Under the pieces are notes generated by a model. The model saw only the letters and a list, made by a program, of their open reading frames with translations, ran no database searches and had not been told where the DNA came from. DNA of 64,000 bases from CAYRVF01 sp964427535 (GTDB taxonomy: Bacteria > Chloroflexota > Ktedonobacteria > Ktedonobacterales > JADMIN01): the NCBI GenBank assembly GCA_964427535.1, contig CAYRVF010000007.1, forward strand, positions 3,672 through 67,671, given 5' to 3'. Of this stretch, positions 1 to 7,448 are shown in pieces. A program made the position numbers and the translations under genes. The number at the start of each line of letters is the position of its first letter. Positions within the stretch are counted from its first letter, which is position 1.

Positions 1-2
1 TG

Positions 3-1082
3 CTTGCGGGCTTCCTTGCGACTCCCCTGGTCGGCTGGCTCAGCGACCGCTACGGACCCGGCACCGTGCTCTGGGTTGGCGTGCTGATGCACTCGCTGCT
101 CGTGCTTGCCTATATTCCCGTGCAGAACCCGATCCTGCTTATCGGCCTCCGCGCACTGGAGGGCATCGCCGCCGTGGGCGTGCTGCCACCCGCGCGTGCG
201 CTCATGAACACTATCGCGCCAGCGCGGCGACAGGGCGAGGCACTGGGGTTGCTCGGCGCGGCGCAGAGCGTCGGGCTGCTGTTGGGCCCGGGCATCGGCA
301 CGCTTGTGGAGAGCGCGGTCGGCTATACCTCCGCCTTCCTCTCCGCGTTCGGCCCGCTCGCAGTGGGTGCGGTGCTCGCGTGGATCTTCCTGCGGCGTCG
401 TGTGTCCTCTGAGCACACACGCGGGTCCATTACGCGCCGAGAGGCGATGCGCGGCCTCTTCACCCGTCCGCTCCGGCTGGCCTATGTCCTTCAGATGGCA
501 CTCTCGATCCCGACGGGCATTGGCGCCGCCGTCTGGAGCATCTTCATGGCCGATCGGGGCGCGTCCGTTCCGCTCATCGGCCTTTCGTACACGACCTTCG
601 CGCTGCCCATCCTCATCTTCGCGCCGCTGGGTGGCCGCATCTCGGACAGCTACGGGCGCTACTGGCCCGCGATCGGCGCGTTCGCGCTGTACGGCCTGGT
701 CTTTGTGGCGTACGGCTTCCCCATCTCACCGCTCGCCATTATCCTGATCTCCCTGGTGGAGGGGGTCGCCGCAGCGGTCGCGCGCAGCGCCGCCGATGGA
801 CTGCTCGCGGATGTCACCCCACCGCACCTGCGCGGCATGGTGCAGGCCAACTACAGCGCCGCGAACACCGCCGGCGCGTTCCTCTCCGCCAGCGCTGCCG
901 GGTTTCTCTACGCCCTCCGGCCAGGGGCGCCGTTTTTCGCCATCGGCGCCGTGTACTTCGCCGTGCTCGCGTGCCTCCTCCTGCCGGGCGTCTCAGCTCT
1001 ATTCCCGAAACATGCGCACGTGCCGATCGCGTCGCTCGAAGAGAGCGAGTCCAGCGTGGCCGCCGCCATCGAGGCGAAGTAG
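3..1082 (+). CDS. MFS transporter, 5' end missing
   Basis: Integral membrane major facilitator transporter, probably an exporter. The frame is open from base 3, so the start codon lies left of the window and 359 codons are visible. Right at the edge the reading frame gives the loop 2-3 signature G-x-L-S-D-R-Y-G (GWLSDRYGPG), the best fingerprint of the family. A second copy of that motif, GGRISDSYGRYW, lies at about visible residues 214-225, marking the C-terminal six-helix half. About ten hydrophobic helices follow. The substrate cannot be read from sequence. Closest general type is the 12-helix drug-resistance (DHA1-like) group. It ends 275 bases before the next gene on the same strand and is probably separately transcribed. 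Confidence 0.85.
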   Translation, partial: LAGFLATPLVGWLSDRYGPGTVLWVGVLMHSLLVLAYIPVQNPILLIGLRALEGIAAVGVLPPARALMNTIAPARRQGEALGLLGAAQSVGLLLGPGIGTLVESAVGYTSAFLSAFGPLAVGAVLAWIFLRRRVSSEHTRGSITRREAMRGLFTRPLRLAYVLQMALSIPTGIGAAVWSIFMADRGASVPLIGLSYTTFALPILIFAPLGGRISDSYGRYWPAIGAFALYGLVFVAYGFPISPLAIILISLVEGVAAAVARSAADGLLADVTPPHLRGMVQANYSAANTAGAFLSASAAGFLYALRPGAPFFAIGAVYFAVLACLLLPGVSALFPKHAHVPIASLEESESSVAAAIEAK

Positions 1083-1096
1083 TCCCTCGCCGGACG

Positions 1097-1122
1097 GTGC
1101 CAGGATGGAGCAGCACCGTGCT
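1097..1122 (+). terminator. hairpin after the MFS gene
   Basis: Inverted repeat ACGGTGC ... GCACCGT with a 12-base loop, 15 bases after the MFS stop codon. It has no clear U-run, only a pyrimidine-rich stretch, so it is a weak intrinsic terminator or an mRNA 3' end stabiliser. The remaining bases up to the next start (1358) hold nothing else that I recognise. Confidence 0.35.
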
Positions 1123-1357
1123 TCCTTCCGCAGTCCGCTCGTCTCTTGAAGAGAGCAGGCGCTCCCCGTCTCCCAGTGTCAGCCGTGGAGGAGGTCGGGG
1201 GCTGGGGGCCGCGCTTCTGGCCCAATCCGTGCGACAACGAAATAGCGCGACACGCGCTGTGCTCCGTAGCATACATGGCAGCGCGAACGCTTCGTGGCGA
1301 GGTATCAGTGTGGCGGTGCGACGTGTGAGCTGCCGCCGTGTGAGGAGGATAGAGCAT

Positions 1358-3343
1358 ATGCGACCACTGCGCTGGATCAGGCGAGGGATCACCATCGCCA
1401 CCCTCGGCGCGACGGGCGGCGCGCTCGTGCTGACGGCGCGCCACCTGCTGGAGACGCCGCAGCCACTGGAGAGCGCGCTGTCGGGCGAGGGACGGGTTGA
1501 CCGCAAGCACGGCGGCGACATCTACTACAACGTCTCCGGGCCGTCGGACGCGCGCCCCGTCGTGCTGCTACACGATTTCTATCCCGGCGCGTCGAACTAC
1601 GAATATCGCTCCATCTTCCCCCGCTTCGCCGAGCGCTTCCGCACCTATGCGCCAGACTGGCTCGGCTGGGGTATGTCTGAGCATCCGCCCGTCACCTACA
1701 CCGGCGAGTTCTACGCCAACCTGCTGCAGGGCTTCCTGCGCGATGTCGTCGGACGGCCGGCGAATGTCATCGCGCATGGCCGCGCGGCCAACGTCGCGGT
1801 GCGGGCCGCCTCCGATGCGCCGGACCTCTTCGAGAGCGTCGTGCTCGTCTCGCCCTACACCCTCGCGGGCATGGCGCCCGAGCCAACGTTCGGGCAGACG
1901 CTCGCCCGCACCGCCCAGCGCACCTCGCTCGGCATCGTGCCCTACGCGCTGTTCTCGACACGCCCGGTGCTGCGTGCGATTCAGCGTCTGCGCGGCGCTG
2001 GCGGGCTCGATGCGGGCGTCGCCGACGACGATCTCAACCACCTCTACGCCAGCGCGCATCAGGTGGGCGGCCAGCATGCTCTGCTCGCGCTGCTGACGGG
2101 TGAGCTCGATCTGCCCATCCAAAATGCGCTCGCGCTGCTGGAGCCGCCAGCCTTGCTCGTCGCCAGTGAGCTCGATCCGCAACACACGCCGCAAGACATG
2201 GAAGACCTCGCCATCCTCAATCCGCACGCCGATCTCGAAATCGTGAGCGACGCCAGCGAGGCGGTCTTCGTGGATCAGCCGGAGGCGTTCGCTGAGACGG
2301 TCGGCGCATGGATCGAGTCGAGCCGGCCGCGCTTCCGCGTCACCGAGGAAGACGTGCTGCTGGCTCCCACGCCAGATGTGACGGTCATGGAGGGCGACGG
2401 CGGAGTTGAGGCGCTGATCGACGAAAATGTCTCGGCGCTCGCCCCCACCGAGGAGGCGGAGCTGGCCGAAGCGCTGGGCGCGGCAGCAGACGCGATACGC
2501 GAAGGTCCGGTTGAGGTTGACGTGCTTGAGCTGGTACCCGAGGATGGTACGGCGGATATGGCACCCGAGGCTGCGGGCGCGCTGGAAGCCGCCGCGCCCG
2601 AGGTGAACGAGCCGACTGAGGCGGATGTCGCCGCAGCCAACTCCGCCGCGCCCGGTATGGCAGCGGAGCGCGCGCGAACAGAGACGGTGCCCGCCGAGGC
2701 GGCTGACGCTGGTCCGGCGCCGGAGAACATCCCGGCAGATATCGTCGCGCCCGCCGCCGATGAGGAGGACGCGTCCGAGCGGACACAACCCGCGCTCCGG
2801 GCGATATCGTCGCGCTCTGGCGCACGCACGACGCCCCGGCCGCCGACGACGCAAGCGGCGACGGAGCCAGCCGCGAACGAGCCGGAGGAAGCCCGCGAAG
2901 CCGAGAGCCTGGCGAGTGAGGCCGCGGCGGATGCGGTCAGCGAGGCGCCCGATAACGAGACCGCTGTCGAGGCGGACATTGCGGGAACTCAGCGGCAGGC
3001 TGCTGGCACACAAATCGCTAGTAAGGAGGCGCCAGAGGCTCCGGCGATGCCATCCACGCCCGGTAACACGGATGGTTCGGCTCCGACCTCTGGCACTCGT
3101 CTCGTTCCCGTGACCAGCACCGAGGCCACTCCGCGGGCGACACCGACAGCAGACAGCCCGTCCACGCCCGCTACGCGCTCGCAGCGTGCCGCGCCGCAGA
3201 CGCAGCCACGTCCCCGGTCTGACACGCGCCGGTCGCCGTCGGGCGGCAAGGGAGGGCGGTCCGGCGGGCGCGCACAAGGGGGCGGCTCCGGCCAGAGCGG
3301 CTCGCAGGGGGGCAACCGCAAGCGCGCTCAGCGCGGAAAGTAG
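1358..3343 (+). CDS. alpha/beta-hydrolase-fold pseudoenzyme with long low-complexity tail
   Basis: 661 aa. The start at 1358 is chosen because TGAGGAGGA sits just upstream; the frame is open further left but without family sequence. Residues 10-28 form a hydrophobic N-terminal segment (membrane anchor or signal). Residues about 55-335 follow the alpha/beta hydrolase pattern: oxyanion strand VVLLHDF at 68-74, then PDWLGWGMSEHP. The nucleophile elbow, normally G-x-S-x-G, reads A-H-G-R-A at 139-143, so the serine is Gly141. The acid Asp283 is kept, but the histidine position near 301 reads D-A-S-E (Glu). Two of three catalytic residues are therefore lost and hydrolysis is unlikely. Residues 336-610 are Ala/Glu/Pro/Thr-rich, acidic and disordered, and the last 40 are basic Gly/Ser/Arg/Lys. 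A binding or scaffold role at the membrane is inference. Neighbour genes give no clue. Confidence 0.8.
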   Translation: MRPLRWIRRGITIATLGATGGALVLTARHLLETPQPLESALSGEGRVDRKHGGDIYYNVSGPSDARPVVLLHDFYPGASNYEYRSIFPRFAERFRTYAPDWLGWGMSEHPPVTYTGEFYANLLQGFLRDVVGRPANVIAHGRAANVAVRAASDAPDLFESVVLVSPYTLAGMAPEPTFGQTLARTAQRTSLGIVPYALFSTRPVLRAIQRLRGAGGLDAGVADDDLNHLYASAHQVGGQHALLALLTGELDLPIQNALALLEPPALLVASELDPQHTPQDMEDLAILNPHADLEIVSDASEAVFVDQPEAFAETVGAWIESSRPRFRVTEEDVLLAPTPDVTVMEGDGGVEALIDENVSALAPTEEAELAEALGAAADAIREGPVEVDVLELVPEDGTADMAPEAAGALEAAAPEVNEPTEADVAAANSAAPGMAAERARTETVPAEAADAGPAPENIPADIVAPAADEEDASERTQPALRAISSRSGARTTPRPPTTQAATEPAANEPEEAREAESLASEAAADAVSEAPDNETAVEADIAGTQRQAAGTQIASKEAPEAPAMPSTPGNTDGSAPTSGTRLVPVTSTEATPRATPTADSPSTPATRSQRAAPQTQPRPRSDTRRSPSGGKGGRSGGRAQGGGSGQSGSQGGNRKRAQRGK

Positions 3344-3541
3344 TCCCCCGCTCGTGGGCGGTGAAGCATCCACCCCAGGCCGCGTGTCGCCGCGGTACGG
3401 GGTCGGTCTATCGGGGGAACGGCGTGCGCAAAAGGTCGTGGAGACGGTTACACCGGCGTAGCCACTTCGTCGCGGAAGGTACACGGCCAAGGCAAGGAGC
3501 AGTGGAGCTCACACAGGTATGTATCGGAGGATCCGTACGGT

Positions 3542-3733
3542 ATGATAGGGACAATCGTGTTGCTCATGCTGCTGGCCTGGCTTGGCGTCACCGTGTGGAT
3601 GATGGTGCGCGCGAACGACGAGGCGGAAATGCCTGAAGAGATGCGCACGCAACGGCATTTCACCACTGGCCCCGCCGCAACCACGCCGCCGGCGGCATCG
3701 GAGTCCGTCGAGCCGCTGCTCGCCTCGCGGTAG
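3542..3733 (+). CDS. small single-pass membrane protein
   Basis: 63 aa. Residues 2-22 are one strong hydrophobic helix (MIGTIVLLMLLAWLGVTVWM), followed by an acidic-to-polar cytoplasmic or extracellular tail rich in Thr, Pro and Ala. GGAGGA at the right distance upstream supports the start. No family recognised. It lies between the pseudo-hydrolase and the PuuD-like gene, and a hairpin follows it, so it may be an independent unit. Confidence 0.6.
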   Translation: MIGTIVLLMLLAWLGVTVWMMVRANDEAEMPEEMRTQRHFTTGPAATTPPAASESVEPLLASR

Positions 3734-3792
3734 TCAGCATCTCCTCGCGGGCGCGTGCCTTCATGGAGGAGACGTCTCCGCGAAGGTTGTCT

Positions 3793-3825
3793 GGCTTCCC
3801 CTTCCGGCGCACGGGAGGGGAAGCC
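3793..3825 (+). terminator. hairpin between small membrane gene and puuD-like gene
   Basis: GGCTTCCCCTTCC pairs with GGAGGGGAAGCC around a short loop, followed by TGTCTTT. This is a plausible rho-independent terminator for the small membrane protein gene, ending 21 bases before the next start codon, so it could equally act as an attenuator for the downstream hydrolase. Confidence 0.5.
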
Positions 3826-3846
3826 TGTCTTTCCAGGAGAGAATAC

Positions 3847-4602
3847 ATGCGTCCCATCATCGGCATCCCCTGCCTCGCCGCCGAGCGCGCCAAAACCCAT
3901 CGTCCGCTGTACGGGAACAATCAGTCGTACGTGCGGGCGGTCGCTCAGAGTGGGGGCATTCCGGTGCTCATTCCACCGCAGGCTGAGGCGGCCAGCCTGG
4001 ATCACGTGTGCGCCCGGCTCGACGGATTGCTGCTCACCGGTGGGGAGGATGTCGCGCCTGCCCTCTATGGTGAGGCGCCGCTCCCTAAATGCGGCCAGCC
4101 CGAGCCCGAGCGCGACGACCTGGAAATGCGCATGACCCGCTGGGCGCTGGAGTACGACCTGCCCATCTTCGGCATCTGCCGCGGCATGCAGTTGCTCAAC
4201 GTAGCTGCGGGCGGCACGCTCTACCAGGACCTCGCCACACAGCTACCCGGCACGGCCGAGCACGCGCTCAGCGCGCTCCCGCGTGATACCCGCGCCCACG
4301 AGATCGCCGTGCAAGCTGACTCCCGGCTCGCGCGCATCCTCGGCACCGAGCGGCCCCAGGTCAACAGCCTGCACCATCAGGCAGTAGCACGACCGGGCGC
4401 GGATGTCGAGATTCTCGCCGTCTCGCCCGATGGTGTGGCCGAAGCGATGGAGGTACGCGGCCAGTCGTTCGCCCTCGCCGTCCAATATCACCCCGAAGAG
4501 CTGTTCGACTCGGATGAAGCGAGCCAGCGGCTCTTCGCGGCGTTCATCGCCGCCTGCGAGGAGCGCAGCACCGCGCACGAGGGCCGCACCACCACGCCTT
4601 GA
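3847..4602 (+). CDS. gamma-glutamyl-gamma-aminobutyrate hydrolase family protein (PuuD-like)
   Basis: 251 aa, class I glutamine amidotransferase fold (peptidase C26), usual length. It hydrolyses gamma-glutamyl amides; PuuD acts on gamma-glutamyl-GABA in putrescine breakdown. Family start RPIIGIPC is at residues 2-9. The catalytic cysteine is Cys111 in GICRGMQLLN, and the His-x-Glu pair is in VQYHPEEL near residue 220. A stretch LLLTGGEDVAP at 61-71 is typical of the family. The start at 3847 has CAGGAGAG upstream. No other putrescine genes are adjacent, so the exact gamma-glutamyl substrate is open. Confidence 0.88.
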   Translation: MRPIIGIPCLAAERAKTHRPLYGNNQSYVRAVAQSGGIPVLIPPQAEAASLDHVCARLDGLLLTGGEDVAPALYGEAPLPKCGQPEPERDDLEMRMTRWALEYDLPIFGICRGMQLLNVAAGGTLYQDLATQLPGTAEHALSALPRDTRAHEIAVQADSRLARILGTERPQVNSLHHQAVARPGADVEILAVSPDGVAEAMEVRGQSFALAVQYHPEELFDSDEASQRLFAAFIAACEERSTAHEGRTTTP

Positions 4603-4628
4603 CGCCCGCGCCCGCGACGCGCTACGGT
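4599..4628 (+). promoter_or_regulatory. candidate promoter for the 4763 operon
   Basis: TTGACG, an 18-base spacer and TACGGT. The -35 box overlaps the stop codon of the puuD-like gene. It would give a leader of about 125 bases before the start at 4763. Sequence match only. Confidence 0.4.
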
Positions 4629-4762
4629 AGTGGCATCACAGAGATGGAGCACCGCACGGCCCCACTCCGTGCCGCGAGGCGCGTGCCGCTTCGAGGCGAC
4701 GCGCTCACCGCGTCTTCAGCGAGAGTCTTGATGGCAACGCTCACCGAAGGCAGGAGGGCTCA

Positions 4763-4996
4763 ATGGGACGTATCCTCGTGGCGAATCGGCGCGGGCATCA
4801 GGTAGTGGAGTGGGAGACGACGGACACCGAGGAGGCACGGCAGCAGATCGAGATCGCCGAGCGCATTCTGCGTGAGGCCCGCGAGAACGGCTGCATGGTC
4901 TCGAAGAAGGTCGATGGCCGGCACGTGCTCGACCGCGCGCCCTTCGACCCGGGCGTCGAGGAGTACCAGATCGTTGCTCCCATCGTTGGTGGTTGA
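4763..4996 (+). CDS. small conserved-looking protein of unknown function
   Basis: 77 aa, soluble, with a strongly charged helix at residues 20-43 (EEARQQIEIAERILREAREN) that could be a short coiled coil, then a GRHVLDRAPFDP stretch. GGCAGGAGGG upstream gives a strong ribosome binding site. The stop codon overlaps the start of the next gene, suggesting translational coupling. No domain recognised. Confidence 0.6.
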   Translation: MGRILVANRRGHQVVEWETTDTEEARQQIEIAERILREARENGCMVSKKVDGRHVLDRAPFDPGVEEYQIVAPIVGG

Positions 4997-5477
4997 TCTC
5001 GGCCGTTGGTGGCGCCGGGTCTGGGGACGCGAGCCAGATGTGCTCACCGAAGCGGACCCGACGCTCGAACGCCCCTGGCTCCGGCACTGGGACTTGTTCC
5101 CTAAGCGCAGCGCTGGCCCCGGCTTCTCCCGCGCGGATTACGCCGAGGCCCACCGCCGGGCGCGCGATATCGCCCGCGCCACGCTCGGTGACGACCTCTG
5201 GGAGCAAGCGCAGACCCAGGGCTATCTCGACGTGCCCTCGCGCGTGCTCCCTGGCATCACCTACCGCCTGCGCATCGGCCGGCGGATAGAGGTGCGCCGC
5301 GCGCCCGGCGCCCGTCCACCGTGGCCGTACCCCTATCTCTGCATCAATCCCACCTATCCTCTCCCCGAAGAAGAGTTCTTCGCCCAGCTCTACCTCTACG
5401 CTCGCGACCGCGAAGACATCCTGCTGACCGTCGCCGCCCCCCAACCGTGGGACCAAGCGCTCGGCCGCACCTTCTGA
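4989..5477 (+). CDS. hypothetical protein coupled to the preceding small gene
   Basis: About 162 aa. The frame is open upstream inside the previous gene; GTG 4989 (or TTG 4986) is chosen because it overlaps the upstream stop codon, as in coupled pairs. The product is soluble, rich in Trp, Arg and Pro, with many aromatic residues (RPWLRHWDLFP, PWPYPYLCINPTYPLP). No family recognised. It ends 25 bases before the convergent ABC-F gene. Confidence 0.55.
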   Translation: MVDLGRWWRRVWGREPDVLTEADPTLERPWLRHWDLFPKRSAGPGFSRADYAEAHRRARDIARATLGDDLWEQAQTQGYLDVPSRVLPGITYRLRIGRRIEVRRAPGARPPWPYPYLCINPTYPLPEEEFFAQLYLYARDREDILLTVAAPQPWDQALGRTF

Positions 5478-5501
5478 CCGCGACTTGCTGCGGAGGCTGG
5501 C

Positions 5502-7136
5502 TCACCTCTCCTCACTCGGGCGCTCGCGCCAGGCGGTGTAGCCGCCCTCGAAGCTGCGCACCTCGCCGTCGCCCACTTCCAGCACCCGGTCGGCGATGCG
5601 GTCGAGGAAGTAGCGGTCGTGCGAGACGACGACGACCGTGCCGTCGTACGCTTCGAGCGCGCCTTCGAGCACCTCGGCGGACTCGATGTCGAGGTGGTTG
5701 GTCGGCTCGTCCAGGATCAGGCAGTTCGCCCCGCCCATCATCAGCAGCAGGAGCTGGAGCCGGCTGCGCTCGCCACCACTCAGCGTGCGGACGGGTTGGC
5801 GCACCTGATCGTAGCGGAAGAGAAACCGGCTGAGCAGCGCCACCGCCTGCTGCTCGTACATCGGCTTCGCGGCGCGCACCACGTCGATCACCAGCGTGTC
5901 GAGGGGCAGCGACTCGTGCCCCTGCGCGAAGTAGCCAATCGCGATGCTCGGCCCGGCGATGCGCTCGCCCGCGACCGGCTCGATCAGCCCGGCCAGCGTC
6001 TTTACCAGCACGCTCTTGCCCGCGCCATTCGCGCCGATCACGCCGACCCGCTCGCCGCGTGCGACTAGCAGGTTAGTGTCGAGCAGCACCGGCTCGTCGC
6101 CGAAGGCCACATCTACATGCCGCAGCTCGACCACGCGCTGCCCGCCACGCGCGGCGCTGCGCAGACGCAGCCCCATCGTGCGCCGCTGCAGCACGGGCCG
6201 CTCGACCTTCTCCATGCGGTCGATCTGGCGCTGCTTGTTACGCGCCTGCTTGATGTGCCGCTCGTTGACGACGATGCTGGCCCACAGCTTGAACCGCGCG
6301 ATGGCCTCCTCCAGCCGCTGAATCTCTTTCTGCTGGGCGGTGTACAGCTCTTGCTGGCGTTTGAGTGCCAGCTCGCGTTCCAGCGTATAGGTCGAGTAAT
6401 TGCCCTGCCAGAGCGTGATCGTGCCCTTCTCCAGCTCGGCGATGACGTTGACCGTCTCGTCGAGCAGATAGCGGTCGTGCGAGACGATCACCACCGCCCC
6501 GTCGAACTCGCGGATGACCGCCTCCAGCCGCTCGCGGTTCGGCAGATCGAGATGGGTCTCGGGCTCGTCGAGCAGCAGCACGTCGGGCCGCTGCAGCAGA
6601 CAGATTGCCAGCCCGAGCAGTTTGCGCTGTCCGCCGCTGAGGGCCGCCGTGGGGAGTGCCTGCGACTCGTCGTCCAGCCCGACGTCACGCAGCACGGCAC
6701 GCGCCTCGCCCGCGAAGCCTGGTCCGCCCAGTTCTTCGTAGCGTCGTATGAGCTGTTCCTGTCGCTCCAGGATGCGCTGCATGCGCCGCAGGTCTTCCGT
6801 CGCCTCGGGCATCCCCAGGTCACGTTCACATCTCGTCAGCTCAGCCTCGATCTGTGCGAGGTCGGGGCGCGCGGCGAGGGCATGCTCCAGCGGCGTGCGG
6901 TCGTCGCCGTCGCGGTGCTGCGGCAGGTAGGCCACGCGCAGGTCGCGCTGGCGGGCGATCTCGCCCTCCTGCGCGTCGATCTGCCCGGCGATCAGGCGCA
7001 GCAGCGTCGACTTGCCCGCGCCGTTCGCGCCCACCAGCCCAATGCGGGCGCCGTCCTCCACCAGCAGGGACAACCCCTGCAGCACACGCCGCCCACCGAA
7101 GGACACGGAGACGTCGCGCAGGCTCAACACACTCAT
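5502..7136 (-). CDS. ABC-F family ATPase (ribosome-associated, possible antibiotic-resistance type)
   Basis: 544 aa with two ABC ATPase domains and no membrane segments, which defines the ABC-F class acting on the ribosomal E site. Domain 1 (about 3-255) has Walker A GANGAGKST at 36-44, signature LSGGQ and Walker B VLLLDEPETHLD. A charged linker of about 70 residues (ERHIKQARNKQRQ) is the P-site-reaching interdomain arm. Domain 2 has GANGAGKSV, LSGGERSR and LILDEPTNHLD. The start at 7136 has AAGGAG upstream. The gene has a long leader with its own promoter, small ORF and terminator, the arrangement known for antibiotic-resistance ABC-F genes. A housekeeping translation factor (Uup/EttA type) is the alternative. 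Confidence 0.9.
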   Translation of the reverse strand: MSVLSLRDVSVSFGGRRVLQGLSLLVEDGARIGLVGANGAGKSTLLRLIAGQIDAQEGEIARQRDLRVAYLPQHRDGDDRTPLEHALAARPDLAQIEAELTRCERDLGMPEATEDLRRMQRILERQEQLIRRYEELGGPGFAGEARAVLRDVGLDDESQALPTAALSGGQRKLLGLAICLLQRPDVLLLDEPETHLDLPNRERLEAVIREFDGAVVIVSHDRYLLDETVNVIAELEKGTITLWQGNYSTYTLERELALKRQQELYTAQQKEIQRLEEAIARFKLWASIVVNERHIKQARNKQRQIDRMEKVERPVLQRRTMGLRLRSAARGGQRVVELRHVDVAFGDEPVLLDTNLLVARGERVGVIGANGAGKSVLVKTLAGLIEPVAGERIAGPSIAIGYFAQGHESLPLDTLVIDVVRAAKPMYEQQAVALLSRFLFRYDQVRQPVRTLSGGERSRLQLLLLMMGGANCLILDEPTNHLDIESAEVLEGALEAYDGTVVVVSHDRYFLDRIADRVLEVGDGEVRSFEGGYTAWRERPSEER

Positions 7137-7195
7137 GGCGTTCTCCTTCTCGCGGCGTGGACGGCACAGGGGACGGCGGCCTATGTGCGAGTGAC

Positions 7196-7228
7196 AAAAA
7201 AGCCGTGGACCCTGTACTGGTCCACGGC
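7196..7228 (-). terminator. intrinsic terminator in the ABC-F leader (attenuator)
   Basis: On the minus strand a perfect 10-bp stem GCCGTGGACC / GGTCCACGGC (7219-7228 with 7202-7211) around a 7-base loop is followed directly by six Ts (7196-7201). It lies 60 bases upstream of the ABC-F start on the same strand, so it would stop transcription before the gene. This position fits an attenuator rather than the end of an upstream gene, because a leader ORF and a promoter lie just before it. Confidence 0.85.
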
Positions 7229-7243
7229 CGTCGCTTCATGCTC

Positions 7244-7265
7244 GCGCCCGATTCTTAGCGGGCGC
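7244..7265 (-). promoter_or_regulatory. hairpin holding the leader-ORF stop codon
   Basis: Perfect 7-bp stem GCGCCCG / CGGGCGC with an 8-base loop. The TAA stop of the leader ORF (7255-7257) sits in the loop, 27 bases before the terminator stem. A terminating ribosome would melt this stem and cover sequence close to the terminator. Confidence 0.55.
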
Positions 7266-7383
7266 ACCTACCAGGCGAGCTGCAACTGGACACAGTACGA
7301 CAAGGACCCACGGCCAAAAAGCCGCCGGTGATGTGTCCATTTCGGTACTGGTACCCAGCCGGATGCATGCGCTCGCTCCACAT
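7255..7383 (-). CDS. leader peptide ORF of the ABC-F gene
   Basis: 42 codons, MWSERMHPAGYQY... ending ...PGRCAR. GAGGA (7392-7396) lies 8 bases before the ATG, a good ribosome binding site. The ORF starts about 30 bases after the predicted transcription start and ends inside a hairpin just before the terminator. Codons 23-27 contain GGCCGTGGGTCC (7304-7315), which resembles the 5' arm of the terminator and could pair with its 3' arm. The peptide has no recognisable family. A role as a drug- or translation-sensing leader is inference from the layout. Confidence 0.6.
   Translation of the reverse strand: MWSERMHPAGYQYRNGHITGGFLAVGPCRTVSSCSSPGRCAR
7304..7315 (-). promoter_or_regulatory. possible antiterminator segment
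   Basis: GGCCGTGGGTCC inside the leader ORF is a near copy of the terminator 5' arm (GGCCGTGGACC). It can pair with the terminator 3' arm over about 10 bp with one G-U and one bulge. A ribosome moving through this segment would block the pairing and favour the terminator; a ribosome stalled earlier would leave it free. Confidence 0.45.
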
Positions 7384-7419
7384 TCCGCACGTCCTCATCG
7401 TAGGGACGTTGGCGTCACA

Positions 7420-7448
7420 AGCCTACCATGTGGGCGCGGCTCCGTCAA
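7420..7448 (-). promoter_or_regulatory. promoter of the ABC-F leader
   Basis: Minus strand TTGACG (7443-7448), 17-base spacer, TAGGCT (7420-7425). It is embedded in the last codons of the upstream acetyltransferase gene, whose stop codon overlaps the -10 box. Predicted transcription start is near 7412, giving a leader of about 275 bases. Confidence 0.65.

Noticed and set aside
971..1357. N-terminal extension of the pseudo-hydrolase frame into the MFS gene
   Set aside because: Low-complexity Arg/Ser-rich residues, no ribosome binding site, overlap with the end of the MFS gene; ATG 1358 has a strong site.
1568..3490. Long open frame on the minus strand (about 640 codons) opposite the pseudo-hydrolase gene
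   Set aside because: Arg/Leu-rich composition typical of antisense frames in high-GC genes, no domain, and the plus-strand protein has clear fold motifs.
6117..7331. Open frame of about 400 codons on the plus strand opposite the ABC-F gene
   Set aside because: It is the mirror of the ABC-F coding sequence and its leader; no family motifs.
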